From Microbacterium halophytorum (GTDB lineage Bacteria; Actinomycetota; Actinomycetes; Actinomycetales; Microbacteriaceae): a stretch of 64,000 bases of DNA. A model generated the notes under the pieces. It was not told the DNA's origin. It saw nothing but the letters and a program-made list of their open reading frames with translations, and ran no database searches. The stretch lies in NCBI RefSeq assembly GCF_002970975.1, contig NZ_KZ672983.1, positions 186,001-250,000 of the forward strand. The letters run 5' to 3'. Below, piece by piece: positions 41,106 through 50,658 of this stretch. Position 1 is the first letter of the stretch, and each line of letters begins with the position of its first letter. Both the position numbers and the translations under genes were made by a program.

Positions 41106-42524
41106 ATGACTTCAGGTTCCGTCGCCGCCGTCGACCTCGGCGCCACCAGCGGCCGCGTGATCGTCGGCCGCTTCGAGGGCGGTCAGATCCGGATGGACAC
41201 CGTCGGCCGCTTCCCGAACGACCCGCTGACGACGCCCACGGGCATGCAGTGGGACCTGTTCTCCCTCTACCGCGGCGCCCTCGCGGGCCTGCGCGAGGCG
41301 TTCCGCGGCGCCGACGACATCGCCTCGATCGGCGTCGACTCGTGGGCCGTCGACTACGCGCTGATGCGCGGCGACCGGATGCTCGGCACGCCCATGCACT
41401 ACCGCGACGGGCGCACTGCCCGGGGCGTCGAGGCCGTGCACGCCGTCGCGCCCTTCGAGGCGCTGTACCGGCGCAACGGCCTGCAGTTCCTGCCCTTCAA
41501 CACGCTCTACCAGCTCGCCTGCGAGCGCGAGGACGGCCTGCTCGACGCAGCAGACGCGATGCTTCTGATCCCGGATCTGTTCGGGTGGCTGCTCACGGGC
41601 GAGAAGGTCGCGGAGGCGACGAACGCCTCGACGACCGGCCTGCTCGACGTCACGACGAAGCGGTGGGACGTCGAGCTCGCGGCGCGGCTCGGCGTGCCGG
41701 AGCGCATCCTGCCGCGCCTCGTACAGCCCGGCGACACCGTCGGGCAACTGCTGCCGCACGTCGCGGCGGAGCTCGGTGGATCGGCGCCCGTCGTCGCCGT
41801 CGGCTCGCACGACACGGCCTCGGCCGTGGCGGCCGTGCCGATGAGGGCCGACCGCGCCGCCTACATCTCGTGCGGCACGTGGGGCCTCGTCGGCGTCGAG
41901 ACCGAGAGCCCCGTGCTCACGGACGCCGCCCGAGAGGCGAACTTCACGAACGAGGGCGGCGTCGACGGCCGCACCCGGTTCCTGCACAACGTGATGGGCC
42001 TCTGGATCCTGAGCGAGACCATCCGGGAGTGGGAGCGCGAGGAGGGCGAGAAGATCGACCTGCCGGCGCTCCTGGCCGAGGCTGCCCGCGTCGACGGCCC
42101 GGTGGGCGTCTTCGACGCGAACGACCCGGTCTTCATGCCCGCCGGCGGCATGCCCGGCCGGATCACGGCGTGGCTGGGCGAGCGCGGCCTGCCCGTGCCG
42201 CAGACCAAGCCGGAGTTCGCCCGCGCGATCGTCGAGAGCCTCGCCGAGGCGTTCGCGGGCGCCGTGCGCACGGCGAGCGAGCTCAGCGGCATCGACGTCG
42301 AGACGATCCACATCGTCGGCGGCGGCTCGCTCAACGAGCTGCTCTGCCAGCTCACCGCCGACCGCTCGGGGATCGCCGTCGAGGCGGGCCCCGTCGAGGC
42401 GACCGCCGTCGGAAACCTGCTGGTGCAGGCCCGCGCCGCCGGCATCGTCTCGGGCGGCCTCGACGAGCTCCGCGCCGTCGTCGCCGCGACGTTCGAGCCG
42501 CGGCGGTACGCGCCTCGAGCGTAG
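41106..42524 (+). CDS. rhaB: Rhamnulokinase
   Basis: Phosphorylates L-rhamnulose to rhamnulose 1-phosphate, the substrate of RhaD. 472 aa, FGGY kinase family: AAVDLGATSGRVIVGRFEGG at the N-terminus, SIGVDSWAVDYALM, NGLQFLPFNTLYQL, MLLIPDLFGWLLTGEKVAEATNAS split across the first domain, GSHDTASAVAAVP with the catalytic-base Asp, SCGTWGLVG, and IVGGGSLNELLCQLTAD near the C-terminus. The 182-bp gap from rhaD holds a hairpin but no gene. Confidence 0.95.
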   Translation: MTSGSVAAVDLGATSGRVIVGRFEGGQIRMDTVGRFPNDPLTTPTGMQWDLFSLYRGALAGLREAFRGADDIASIGVDSWAVDYALMRGDRMLGTPMHYRDGRTARGVEAVHAVAPFEALYRRNGLQFLPFNTLYQLACEREDGLLDAADAMLLIPDLFGWLLTGEKVAEATNASTTGLLDVTTKRWDVELAARLGVPERILPRLVQPGDTVGQLLPHVAAELGGSAPVVAVGSHDTASAVAAVPMRADRAAYISCGTWGLVGVETESPVLTDAAREANFTNEGGVDGRTRFLHNVMGLWILSETIREWEREEGEKIDLPALLAEAARVDGPVGVFDANDPVFMPAGGMPGRITAWLGERGLPVPQTKPEFARAIVESLAEAFAGAVRTASELSGIDVETIHIVGGGSLNELLCQLTADRSGIAVEAGPVEATAVGNLLVQARAAGIVSGGLDELRAVVAATFEPRRYAPRA

Positions 42525-42561
42525 GCCGAGTACCCGCGACGGCGGGCCATGCCCGAAGCGA

Positions 42562-42613
42562 ATTTGTGCCGTTGTCGGCGTCAGAGGCACCGAGCGTCGA
42601 CAACGGCACAAAT
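42562..42613. terminator. ATTTGTGCCGTTGTCG inverted repeat, copy 2
   Basis: Perfect 16-base arms (42562-42577 and 42598-42613) with a 20-base loop, between convergent rhaB and the nitrate reductase gene. Arms match copy 1 (24199-24250); loops differ, suggesting selection on, or spread of, the arms. Confidence 0.85.
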
Positions 42614-42651
42614 CCTCCCGCGCCGGGCGGCGGCCCACCTGCCTCCGAGCG

Positions 42652-44867
<2,216 letters not shown>

Positions 44868-44871
<4 letters not shown>

Positions 44872-45158
44872 GCGGTGCGCTCCGCTCGGTTGTCATCGGT
44901 CAGGCCGGGCGTGCCGCAGTCGGCCGCGACCCGTGCGAGCGCGCGATGGCGGCGGACAAGTGGGAGGGCGCTCGATCCTCGGGGTGCGGAGAACTGCGCC
45001 ATGCCCACTCGTGCCGGACCGGCACTCGGGGCAACGGCGCGGAAGGCGGGCAGGAAGCCGCGGGCGCGGCGGGTTCCCGCGCGCGTCATGGCGGCACGGG
45101 GGAGCGCGATGCTCACCCCAGCGGGGCACGCGATGGTCCGCGCGGCGGCGCGACTCAC
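44868..45158 (-). CDS. 96-aa bridging frame between nitrate reductase subunits
   Basis: Begins at GTG 45158 in a GTGA overlap with the reductase stop and ends in the ATGA that starts the catalytic subunit, so it spans the 283-bp gap exactly. Composition is Ala/Arg/Pro-rich (AAARTIACPAGVSIALPRAA, APSAGPARVGMAQFSAPRG) with no recognised domain and no Cys cluster. It may be a small protein or a translated spacer that keeps both subunits in balance. Confidence 0.4.
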
Positions 45159-46909
45159 GCGGCGGCCCCCGCGTAGTCAGCGAGCATCTCCTCGATGCGG
45201 GAGCGGCAGCCGCCGCATCCGGTGCCGGCGCGCGTCTCGGCTCCGACCTCGGCGACGGTCGAGCAGCCGCCCGCGACGGCCTCGTCGATCCGGCCGACCG
45301 TGACGGCGTTGCAGACGCACACGGTCGCGTCGGGCCCGCTCGCGGGGGCGGGTTCGTCGGCCGCGTCGAGGCGGAGCAGCAGCGAGCGGTCGCTCGGCAG
45401 CTCGCCGCGGCGCTGGTGCAGCACGCTCAGCTCGGCGGCGGCGCGCGGCAGGCCGATCGCGACGAACGCCTCGAGCACGCCGTCGCGCGTCGACATCGCG
45501 AGGTAGGTGCCGTGCTGGGGGTCGGCCCAGGCGGCGATCTCGCTCGGCGGTTCGCCGTGCGCGACGGGCGCGAACGGGTCGGGCACGACGCCGCCCGCCT
45601 GCACGAGGTCGATGCTGCGCGACTTGAGCATCACGATCCCCGCGGAGTCGTCGGCGGCCGCCAGGTCGTCGGCGATCTCGTCGGCGGCACCGGCGATGGC
45701 CGCCGCCTCGCGCGCGAGGTCGCGGGCGAGCTGCTCGGCCTGGCGCCATCCGGGGCCCACGAGCCCCGAAGGCCCGCCCGGCACGTCCTTCTCGTGCGCG
45801 TACCGCTCGGCGTCGGCCACGTGCGCCACATCGCCGATCGCGAAGATCGCGGGGTCGCTCCACGAGCGCAGCCGGTCGTCGACGAGCACGCCGCGCGCGG
45901 CCCGCAGGCCGGCTTCGGCCGCGAGCGCGGTGCGGGGGCGCACCCCGCACGAGAGCACGAGCAGGTCGGCGTCGATGCGCTTGCCGTCGCCCGAGACGAG
46001 GGCGGCGAAGCGGCGGCGGCCGCCGACCTCGCGGGTGATGATCGCCTCCGCACGCGTGTGCGGCACGACGTCGACGCCCGCCTCGGCGAGCGCGCCGACG
46101 AGCACGTGGGCCGAGCCGCGGTCGAGCTGGCGCGGCATCGGTGCGGGGCCGAAGTGCGCGAGCTGCACGCCCGCGCCGGCGTCGGCGATCAGCAGCGCGA
46201 GCTCGATGCCGAGCACGCCGGCGCCGAGCACCGCGACGCGGCCGCCCGACGCGATGACGTCGCGCGCGCGTTCCGCGTCGCCGACCGTGCGCATGGCGCA
46301 GACGCCGTCGGTGAGCACGGCCTCGCGGCCGGGGCCCGCCTCGGCGACCTCGAGGCCGTCGAGGCGGGGAACCGTCGCGTCGGCGCCGGTCGCGAGCACG
46401 AGGCGGTCGTACGGGATGCGGTCTGCCGCGGGCACCGAATCCGCCTCGCCGCGCGGCCACGAACCGGTCTCGCCTCCCGGCAGCGCGGATCCCGCGGTGG
46501 CAGCGCCGATCGCGGAGGAGCCTTGCGGCTCCCGTGCGCCCGGCGCCGCGCTGCCGTTCGTGGACGAGCCGGTCCCGGCATCCGAAGCCGGCTCGAGCAC
46601 GACCTCTCGCGCGTCGCGGTCGATCCGCGCCGCCGCGCGCCCGCGCAGAACGCGCACCCCGCGGGCCTCGAGCTCGGCCGTGTCGGCGATCACGAGTTCA
46701 TCGCGCGCGATCGACCCCGCTGCGTACTCCGCGACCATGATGCGGTTGTACGGTTCGCAATCCTCCGCGCCGATCACGGTGAGCGCGACGTCGCCGGCTT
46801 CGATCGCCGGGAGCAGCTCCTCGGCGAATCGCACGCCGACCGGCCCGAACCCGACGAGCACGACGCGCAGCGGCCCGCCGCCCGCGATCTCGTTGTTCTG
46901 CTCCGACAT
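45155..46909 (-). CDS. nasB: Nitrate reductase electron-transfer subunit (FAD/NAD(P)H, [2Fe-2S])
   Basis: 584 aa from ATG 46909, chosen for GAGGAAGAAG just upstream and because the family fold starts there (LRVVLVGFGPVGVRFAEELL). A longer start at 47128 overlaps the transporter stop by ATGA and would add 73 low-complexity residues. FAD domain: CEPYNRIMVAEYAAG, LVLATGADATVPRLDGL; NAD domain: RVAVLGAGVLGIELALLIAD; FAIGDVAHV. The C-terminal BFD-type [2Fe-2S] domain has CVCNAVTVG and TGCGGCRSRI. Passes electrons from NAD(P)H to the catalytic subunit. An Ala/Gly-rich insert covers about 110-165. Confidence 0.85.
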   Translation of the reverse strand: MSEQNNEIAGGGPLRVVLVGFGPVGVRFAEELLPAIEAGDVALTVIGAEDCEPYNRIMVAEYAAGSIARDELVIADTAELEARGVRVLRGRAAARIDRDAREVVLEPASDAGTGSSTNGSAAPGAREPQGSSAIGAATAGSALPGGETGSWPRGEADSVPAADRIPYDRLVLATGADATVPRLDGLEVAEAGPGREAVLTDGVCAMRTVGDAERARDVIASGGRVAVLGAGVLGIELALLIADAGAGVQLAHFGPAPMPRQLDRGSAHVLVGALAEAGVDVVPHTRAEAIITREVGGRRRFAALVSGDGKRIDADLLVLSCGVRPRTALAAEAGLRAARGVLVDDRLRSWSDPAIFAIGDVAHVADAERYAHEKDVPGGPSGLVGPGWRQAEQLARDLAREAAAIAGAADEIADDLAAADDSAGIVMLKSRSIDLVQAGGVVPDPFAPVAHGEPPSEIAAWADPQHGTYLAMSTRDGVLEAFVAIGLPRAAAELSVLHQRRGELPSDRSLLLRLDAADEPAPASGPDATVCVCNAVTVGRIDEAVAGGCSTVAEVGAETRAGTGCGGCRSRIEEMLADYAGAAA

Positions 46910-47124
46910 CCGCACTTCTTCCTCACTTCCGGGGGCGCACGCCTCGCCGACGTGCGACCCCTCTGCCCCGCTCGCACCGATTCCGGTGCCGGCCGCGGCA
47001 CCCGCACGGGCCCCGGCGCTGTCATTCCCGCCCGCGACGGCGCCCGTCCCGACGCGGTACGCGTCACCCGGAGCCGCCGCACCGGCGCCGGCGTACTCGC
47101 CGACGCCGGTGGTCGAGCGCTGCG

Positions 47125-48504
47125 TCATACGATCCGTCCGGCCAACGACGCCCGCGGCACGAGGTACACGGCCGCGGTGAGCGCGCCGAGCGCGGCGTAC
47201 GCGGCGGCGAAGCCCCAGAACGCGGCGGTGTAGCCGCCCGTCGCCTGCTGCGAGAAGTTCAGCACCTGCGGGACGAAGAAGCCGCCGTAGGCGCCGAGCG
47301 CCGAGATCAGGCCGAGGGCCGCCGCGCCCTTGCGCTGCGCCCCGACGGCGTGCTCCTCGCCCGCCGTCGCCGCGCCGCGGGCGGCGAAGATCGCCGGGAT
47401 CATCCGGTACGTCGCCCCGTTGCCGACGCCCGTCGCGCAGAACAGCACGAGGAAGCAGCCGAGGAACGACCAGAAGCTGCCGGACGGCAGGATCAGGATG
47501 AGCGTGACGGTCGCCGCGATCATCGCGCCGAACGAGATCACGGCCATCCGGGCACCGCCGAAGCGGTCGGCGAGCTTGCCGCCGTAGGGGCGGGTGAGCG
47601 AGCCGACGAGCGCGCCCGTGAACGCGAGCGTCACCGACGCGCCGCCGATCTGGAAGGTCGAGAACTCGGGGAACTGGTCGGCGATGAGCTTCGGGAAGAC
47701 GCCGGCGAAGCCGATGAACGAGCCGAAGGTGCCGATGTAGAGCAGCGCCATGATCCACAGGTGCGGCTCGCGGAGGGCAGCGGCGGCGCCCGCGAAGTCG
47801 CTCTTGGCCGTCGAGAGGTTGTCCATGAACTTCCACGCGCCCCACATGGCGAGCAGGATGAACGGCACCCACATCCAGCCGGCGAGTTCGATGCGCAGCG
47901 TGCTGGCCGCGCCGATCGTGACGACGATCGGCACCAGGAACTGGGCGATGGCCGCGCCGATGTTGCCGCCGGCCGCGTTCAGGCCGAGCGCGTAGCCCTT
48001 CTCGCGCTGCGGGAAGAAGAACGTGATGTTCGCCATCGAGCTGGCGAAGTTGCCGCCGCCGAGGCCGCCGAGCGCGGCGACGAGGAGGAGGACGGGGTAC
48101 GGCGTGTCCGGGTACTGCACCACGATGCCGAGCCCGATCGCGGGGATCAGCAGCAGGCCGGCCGAGATGATCGTCCAGTTGCGGCCGCCGAAGCGCGCAA
48201 CGGCGAACGTGTACGGGAAGCGCAGGGTTGCGCCCACGAGGCTGGCCACCGAGATCAGCCAGAACTGCTCGGTCGAGGTGAGGTCGAAGCCGGCGGCGGG
48301 GAGCATGACGACCGTGATGCTCCACAGCTGCCAGACGACGAAACCGAGGAACTCGGCGAAGACGCTCCAGGCGAGGTTGCGGCGGGCGATCGCGCGCCCC
48401 TCGGCCTCCCACTGGGCGGTGTCCTCGGCGTTCCAGCCGTCGATCCAGCGGCCGGGCCGGAACGTCAGGGCCGACGCGGATGTCGTGCGGGCCGTGGTTG
48501 TCAT
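47125..48504 (-). CDS. narK: NarK/NasA-type nitrate/nitrite MFS transporter
   Basis: 459 aa from ATG 48504 (GGGAGGTGCC upstream). The nitrate/nitrite porter signatures are present: GLGGGNFASSMANITFFFP in helix 5 and GSFIGFAGVFPKLI in helix 7, close to the family GxxGxxxG NS motifs, with a short N-terminal tail and 12 helices. First gene of the narK-nasB-narB unit; a GlnR-like box lies 45-82 bases upstream. Imports nitrate for the assimilation genes that follow. Confidence 0.93.
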   Translation of the reverse strand: MTTTARTTSASALTFRPGRWIDGWNAEDTAQWEAEGRAIARRNLAWSVFAEFLGFVVWQLWSITVVMLPAAGFDLTSTEQFWLISVASLVGATLRFPYTFAVARFGGRNWTIISAGLLLIPAIGLGIVVQYPDTPYPVLLLVAALGGLGGGNFASSMANITFFFPQREKGYALGLNAAGGNIGAAIAQFLVPIVVTIGAASTLRIELAGWMWVPFILLAMWGAWKFMDNLSTAKSDFAGAAAALREPHLWIMALLYIGTFGSFIGFAGVFPKLIADQFPEFSTFQIGGASVTLAFTGALVGSLTRPYGGKLADRFGGARMAVISFGAMIAATVTLILILPSGSFWSFLGCFLVLFCATGVGNGATYRMIPAIFAARGAATAGEEHAVGAQRKGAAALGLISALGAYGGFFVPQVLNFSQQATGGYTAAFWGFAAAYAALGALTAAVYLVPRASLAGRIV

Positions 48505-48548
48505 GGCACCTCCCGTGTGTCTCGTGCTCCCGACGCTACGGACGCGGT

Positions 48549-48586
48549 GTTTCGGCACGGCTCCCGCTTCGTTTCGGGCTCGTGAA
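48549..48586 (-). promoter_or_regulatory. GlnR-box-like site upstream of narK
   Basis: On the minus strand: TTCAC-n6-GAAAC-n6-GGAGC-n6-GAAAC, matching the GTnAC-n6-GAAAC tandem arrangement known for actinobacterial GlnR, with one degenerate half. Position 45-82 bases before the start fits nitrogen-responsive activation. Confidence 0.6.
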
Positions 48587-48650
48587 GCCGGGCGTGGGGC
48601 GCGACGCTGACTCAATGCACGAGTTCGCCCCCGCCGGGTCTGCGACATGA

Positions 48651-48820
48651 ATCTGCGCCGTTGTCGACGAAAGAGGGCGGCATACCCCGACAACGGCACA
48701 AATCCGTGGGACAGCGAACAGGCACCGGATGCCCGCCCTACGTCGCGCGCGCCCACCGCTCGTCGCGGATTCGCGCCGTTGTCGACCTCAGACGCCGCAT
48801 ACCCCGACGACGGCACGAAT
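48651..48820. repeat. ATTTGTGCCGTTGTCG inverted repeats, copies 3 and 4
   Basis: Copy 3: arms 48651-48666 and 48688-48703; copy 4: arms 48769-48784 and 48805-48820; each with two arm mismatches and the shared loop feature GCATACCC. They lie 3' of cysG and 5' of narK, both on the minus strand, so they probably insulate narK from the nir transcript. Confidence 0.8.
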
Positions 48821-48852
48821 TCGCGCCCCGTGGCCGGCACCGGCGCGCCCCG

Positions 48853-50082
48853 TCACGCCGCGGCGGATGCCTCGTGCACGGCGGGCATCAGCAGCTCGGC
48901 GCGGGCGACATCGCCGAGCACGATCACGGCGGGGTTGCGCACCTCGGCGCGGAGCGCGTCGCCCGCCGCCGCGCGGAGCGTCGAGTGCACGGTGCGCTGC
49001 TCGTCGCTGAAGCCGCGCTCGACGAACGCGACGGGCAAGTCATCCGGGGCGCCCGCGGCGAGCGCGTCGGCGGCGAAGCCGGCGAACGCCGCGACGCCCA
49101 TGAGCATCACCGTCGTGACCGTGCGGTCCTTGAGCGCCGCGAGCGTCGCGCCCGTCATGCCCGTCGGGCCGCACACGAGGTGCACGCTCGAGGCGGTGCC
49201 GCGGTGCGTGACGGGGATGCCGGCCGACGCGGGCACCGACACGGCGCTCGTCACGCCGGGAACGACCTCGACGTGCACGCCGGCGCGCAGGCACGCCGTG
49301 ACCTCCTCGCCGCCGCGGCCGTAGACGAACGGGTCGCCGCCCTTGAGCCGCACGACGCGGCGCCCGGCGAGCGCGTGCTCGACGATGATGCCGTTGATCT
49401 CGTCCTGCGTCCGGATGTGGTGGCCGGGCGCCTTGCCCACGTGGATGACCTCGACATCCGGATCGAGCTCGTCGAGCACCGCCGTCGCGCCGAGGCGGTC
49501 GGCGACGACGACATCGGCTTCGGCGATGAGGCGCCGTGCGCGCAGCGTCATGAGGTCGACGGGGCCGGGGCCGCCGCCGACGAGGGCGACGCGGCCCGGC
49601 GCACCCGCGCGCACGCGGCGCAGTGGGGCGGCGCCCGATTCGAGCATCTCCCGGATCGCGGCGTGGACGCGGGCCGTGCGCCGCGGGTCGACGCCGGCGT
49701 CGCTGACGACGCCCACCATCACGTCTCCCGCGCGCGACGACGCCGTCATCCGGGCCGTGCCGTGCGCGCCGTCAGACGCGTTGACGCAGAGCGTCGCGCG
49801 CGACTCGCACCACGCCGCCACGCGCGCGTCGATCGCGGGGTCGCCCGTGGCCGTGTGCACGAGCCACGACCCGTCGACATCGGCCTCCTCGACACCGCGG
49901 CGATGCCACGTCACGCCGTGGTCGGCGACGAGCTGGGCCGCCTCGGCGCACAGCTCGGGGGCGACCACGACGGGCGCCGCGCCGTCGTCGATCAGGCGCC
50001 GCAGCCTTCGGGCCGAGACGGGTCCGCCGCCGGCCAGCAGCACGCGCCGCCCGTTCAGCTCCACTCCCAGCATCGTCGTCAT
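48853..50082 (-). CDS. cysG: Siroheme synthase: precorrin-2 dehydrogenase/uroporphyrinogen-III methyltransferase fusion
   Basis: 409 aa from ATG 50082 (ATGA overlap with the preceding tiny frame). N-terminal Rossmann dehydrogenase (about 1-150): GRRVLLAGGGPVSARRLRRL. C-terminal SUMT (about 160-409): VALVGGGPGPVDLMTLRA, GKAPGHHIRTQDEINGIIVE, VVRLKGGDPFVYGRGGEE, VVPGVTSAVSVPASAGIPVT, VHLVCGPTG. Makes sirohydrochlorin; SirB, encoded at 53534, would insert iron, supplying siroheme for NirB. The E. coli-type central chelatase activity is not assumed. Confidence 0.93.
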   Translation of the reverse strand: MTTMLGVELNGRRVLLAGGGPVSARRLRRLIDDGAAPVVVAPELCAEAAQLVADHGVTWHRRGVEEADVDGSWLVHTATGDPAIDARVAAWCESRATLCVNASDGAHGTARMTASSRAGDVMVGVVSDAGVDPRRTARVHAAIREMLESGAAPLRRVRAGAPGRVALVGGGPGPVDLMTLRARRLIAEADVVVADRLGATAVLDELDPDVEVIHVGKAPGHHIRTQDEINGIIVEHALAGRRVVRLKGGDPFVYGRGGEEVTACLRAGVHVEVVPGVTSAVSVPASAGIPVTHRGTASSVHLVCGPTGMTGATLAALKDRTVTTVMLMGVAAFAGFAADALAAGAPDDLPVAFVERGFSDEQRTVHSTLRAAAGDALRAEVRNPAVIVLGDVARAELLMPAVHEASAAA

Positions 50083-50168
50083 CGCGCCGCTCCGTCCCTC
50101 GTCCGCACATCGCCCGTGCCGAAGTGACGGGAACAGACCCGGATGCGCCGACCAGCTATCGTCGTCAT
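50079..50168 (-). pseudogene. 29-aa coupled frame before cysG (junction duplication relic)
   Basis: Starts in the ATGA at 50165-50168 and ends in the ATGA at 50079-50082 that opens cysG. Its first codons (ATGACGACGAT, MTT) repeat the cysG start, and its end repeats the GCGCGATGACGACGAT junction. The middle resembles nothing. Likely debris of the same duplication that produced the neighbouring 42-aa frame. Confidence 0.5.
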
Positions 50169-50293
50169 CGCGCACCCGCCTTCATCATCACGTCGTCCTC
50201 GTCGAGCACCACGGGGTACACCGTGACGCCGCCCTCGTCGCCGACGAGCAGCATCGGGCGGCCCGCCGACTCGACCCCGAGCATCGTCGTCAT
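50165..50293 (-). pseudogene. 42-aa chimera of cysG head and nirD tail
   Basis: The frame opens MTTMLGVESAGRPMLL, like cysG (MTTMLGVELNGRRVLL), and closes VYPVVLDEDDVMMKAGAR, like the last residues of NirD (VYPVSLDGEDVLVKAGAR). It begins in the ATGA ending nirD and stops in the ATGA of the next frame. It is thus a tandem copy of the nirD-cysG junction with the gene bodies missing, still in a coupled reading arrangement. Confidence 0.75.
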
Positions 50294-50658
50294 CGCGCGC
50301 CCGCCTTCACGAGCACGTCCTCGCCGTCGAGCGAGACGGGGTAGACCCGGATGCCCCGCTCCTCGCCGCCCTGCGTGCGCAGCACCGTGCCGGTGACCAG
50401 GTCCCATGCCTGCTTGTGCAGAGGCGAGATGACCGTCGGTGTCTCGGTGCCGTCGGCGAAGGTCGAGGAGCCGACGATGCCGCGCGAGAGCACCTGCGCG
50501 CCGCTGTACGGGTCGAGGTTCTGCGTCGCGCGCACCCTGCCGTCCGCCAGCAGGAACAGCGCGATCTGCTCCTCGCCGATGAGGGCGGCTCGGCCGCGCT
50601 CCGGCGTCAGGTCGCCCAGCGAGCAGACGCGCACCCAGCCGCGGTCCTCGCGCCTCAT
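50290..50658 (-). CDS. nirD: Nitrite reductase small subunit
   Basis: 122 aa, ATG 50658 in an ATGA overlap with nirB. Rieske-like fold lacking the Cys-His ligands, as is normal for NirD: WVRVCSLGDLTPERGRAALI, QIALFLLADGRVRATQNLDP, YSGAQVLSRGIVGSS, ISPLHKQAWDLVTGTVL. Supports NADH-dependent reduction of nitrite to ammonia with NirB. Ends in the duplicated junction described for 50165-50293. Confidence 0.93.
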   Translation of the reverse strand: MRREDRGWVRVCSLGDLTPERGRAALIGEEQIALFLLADGRVRATQNLDPYSGAQVLSRGIVGSSTFADGTETPTVISPLHKQAWDLVTGTVLRTQGGEERGIRVYPVSLDGEDVLVKAGAR

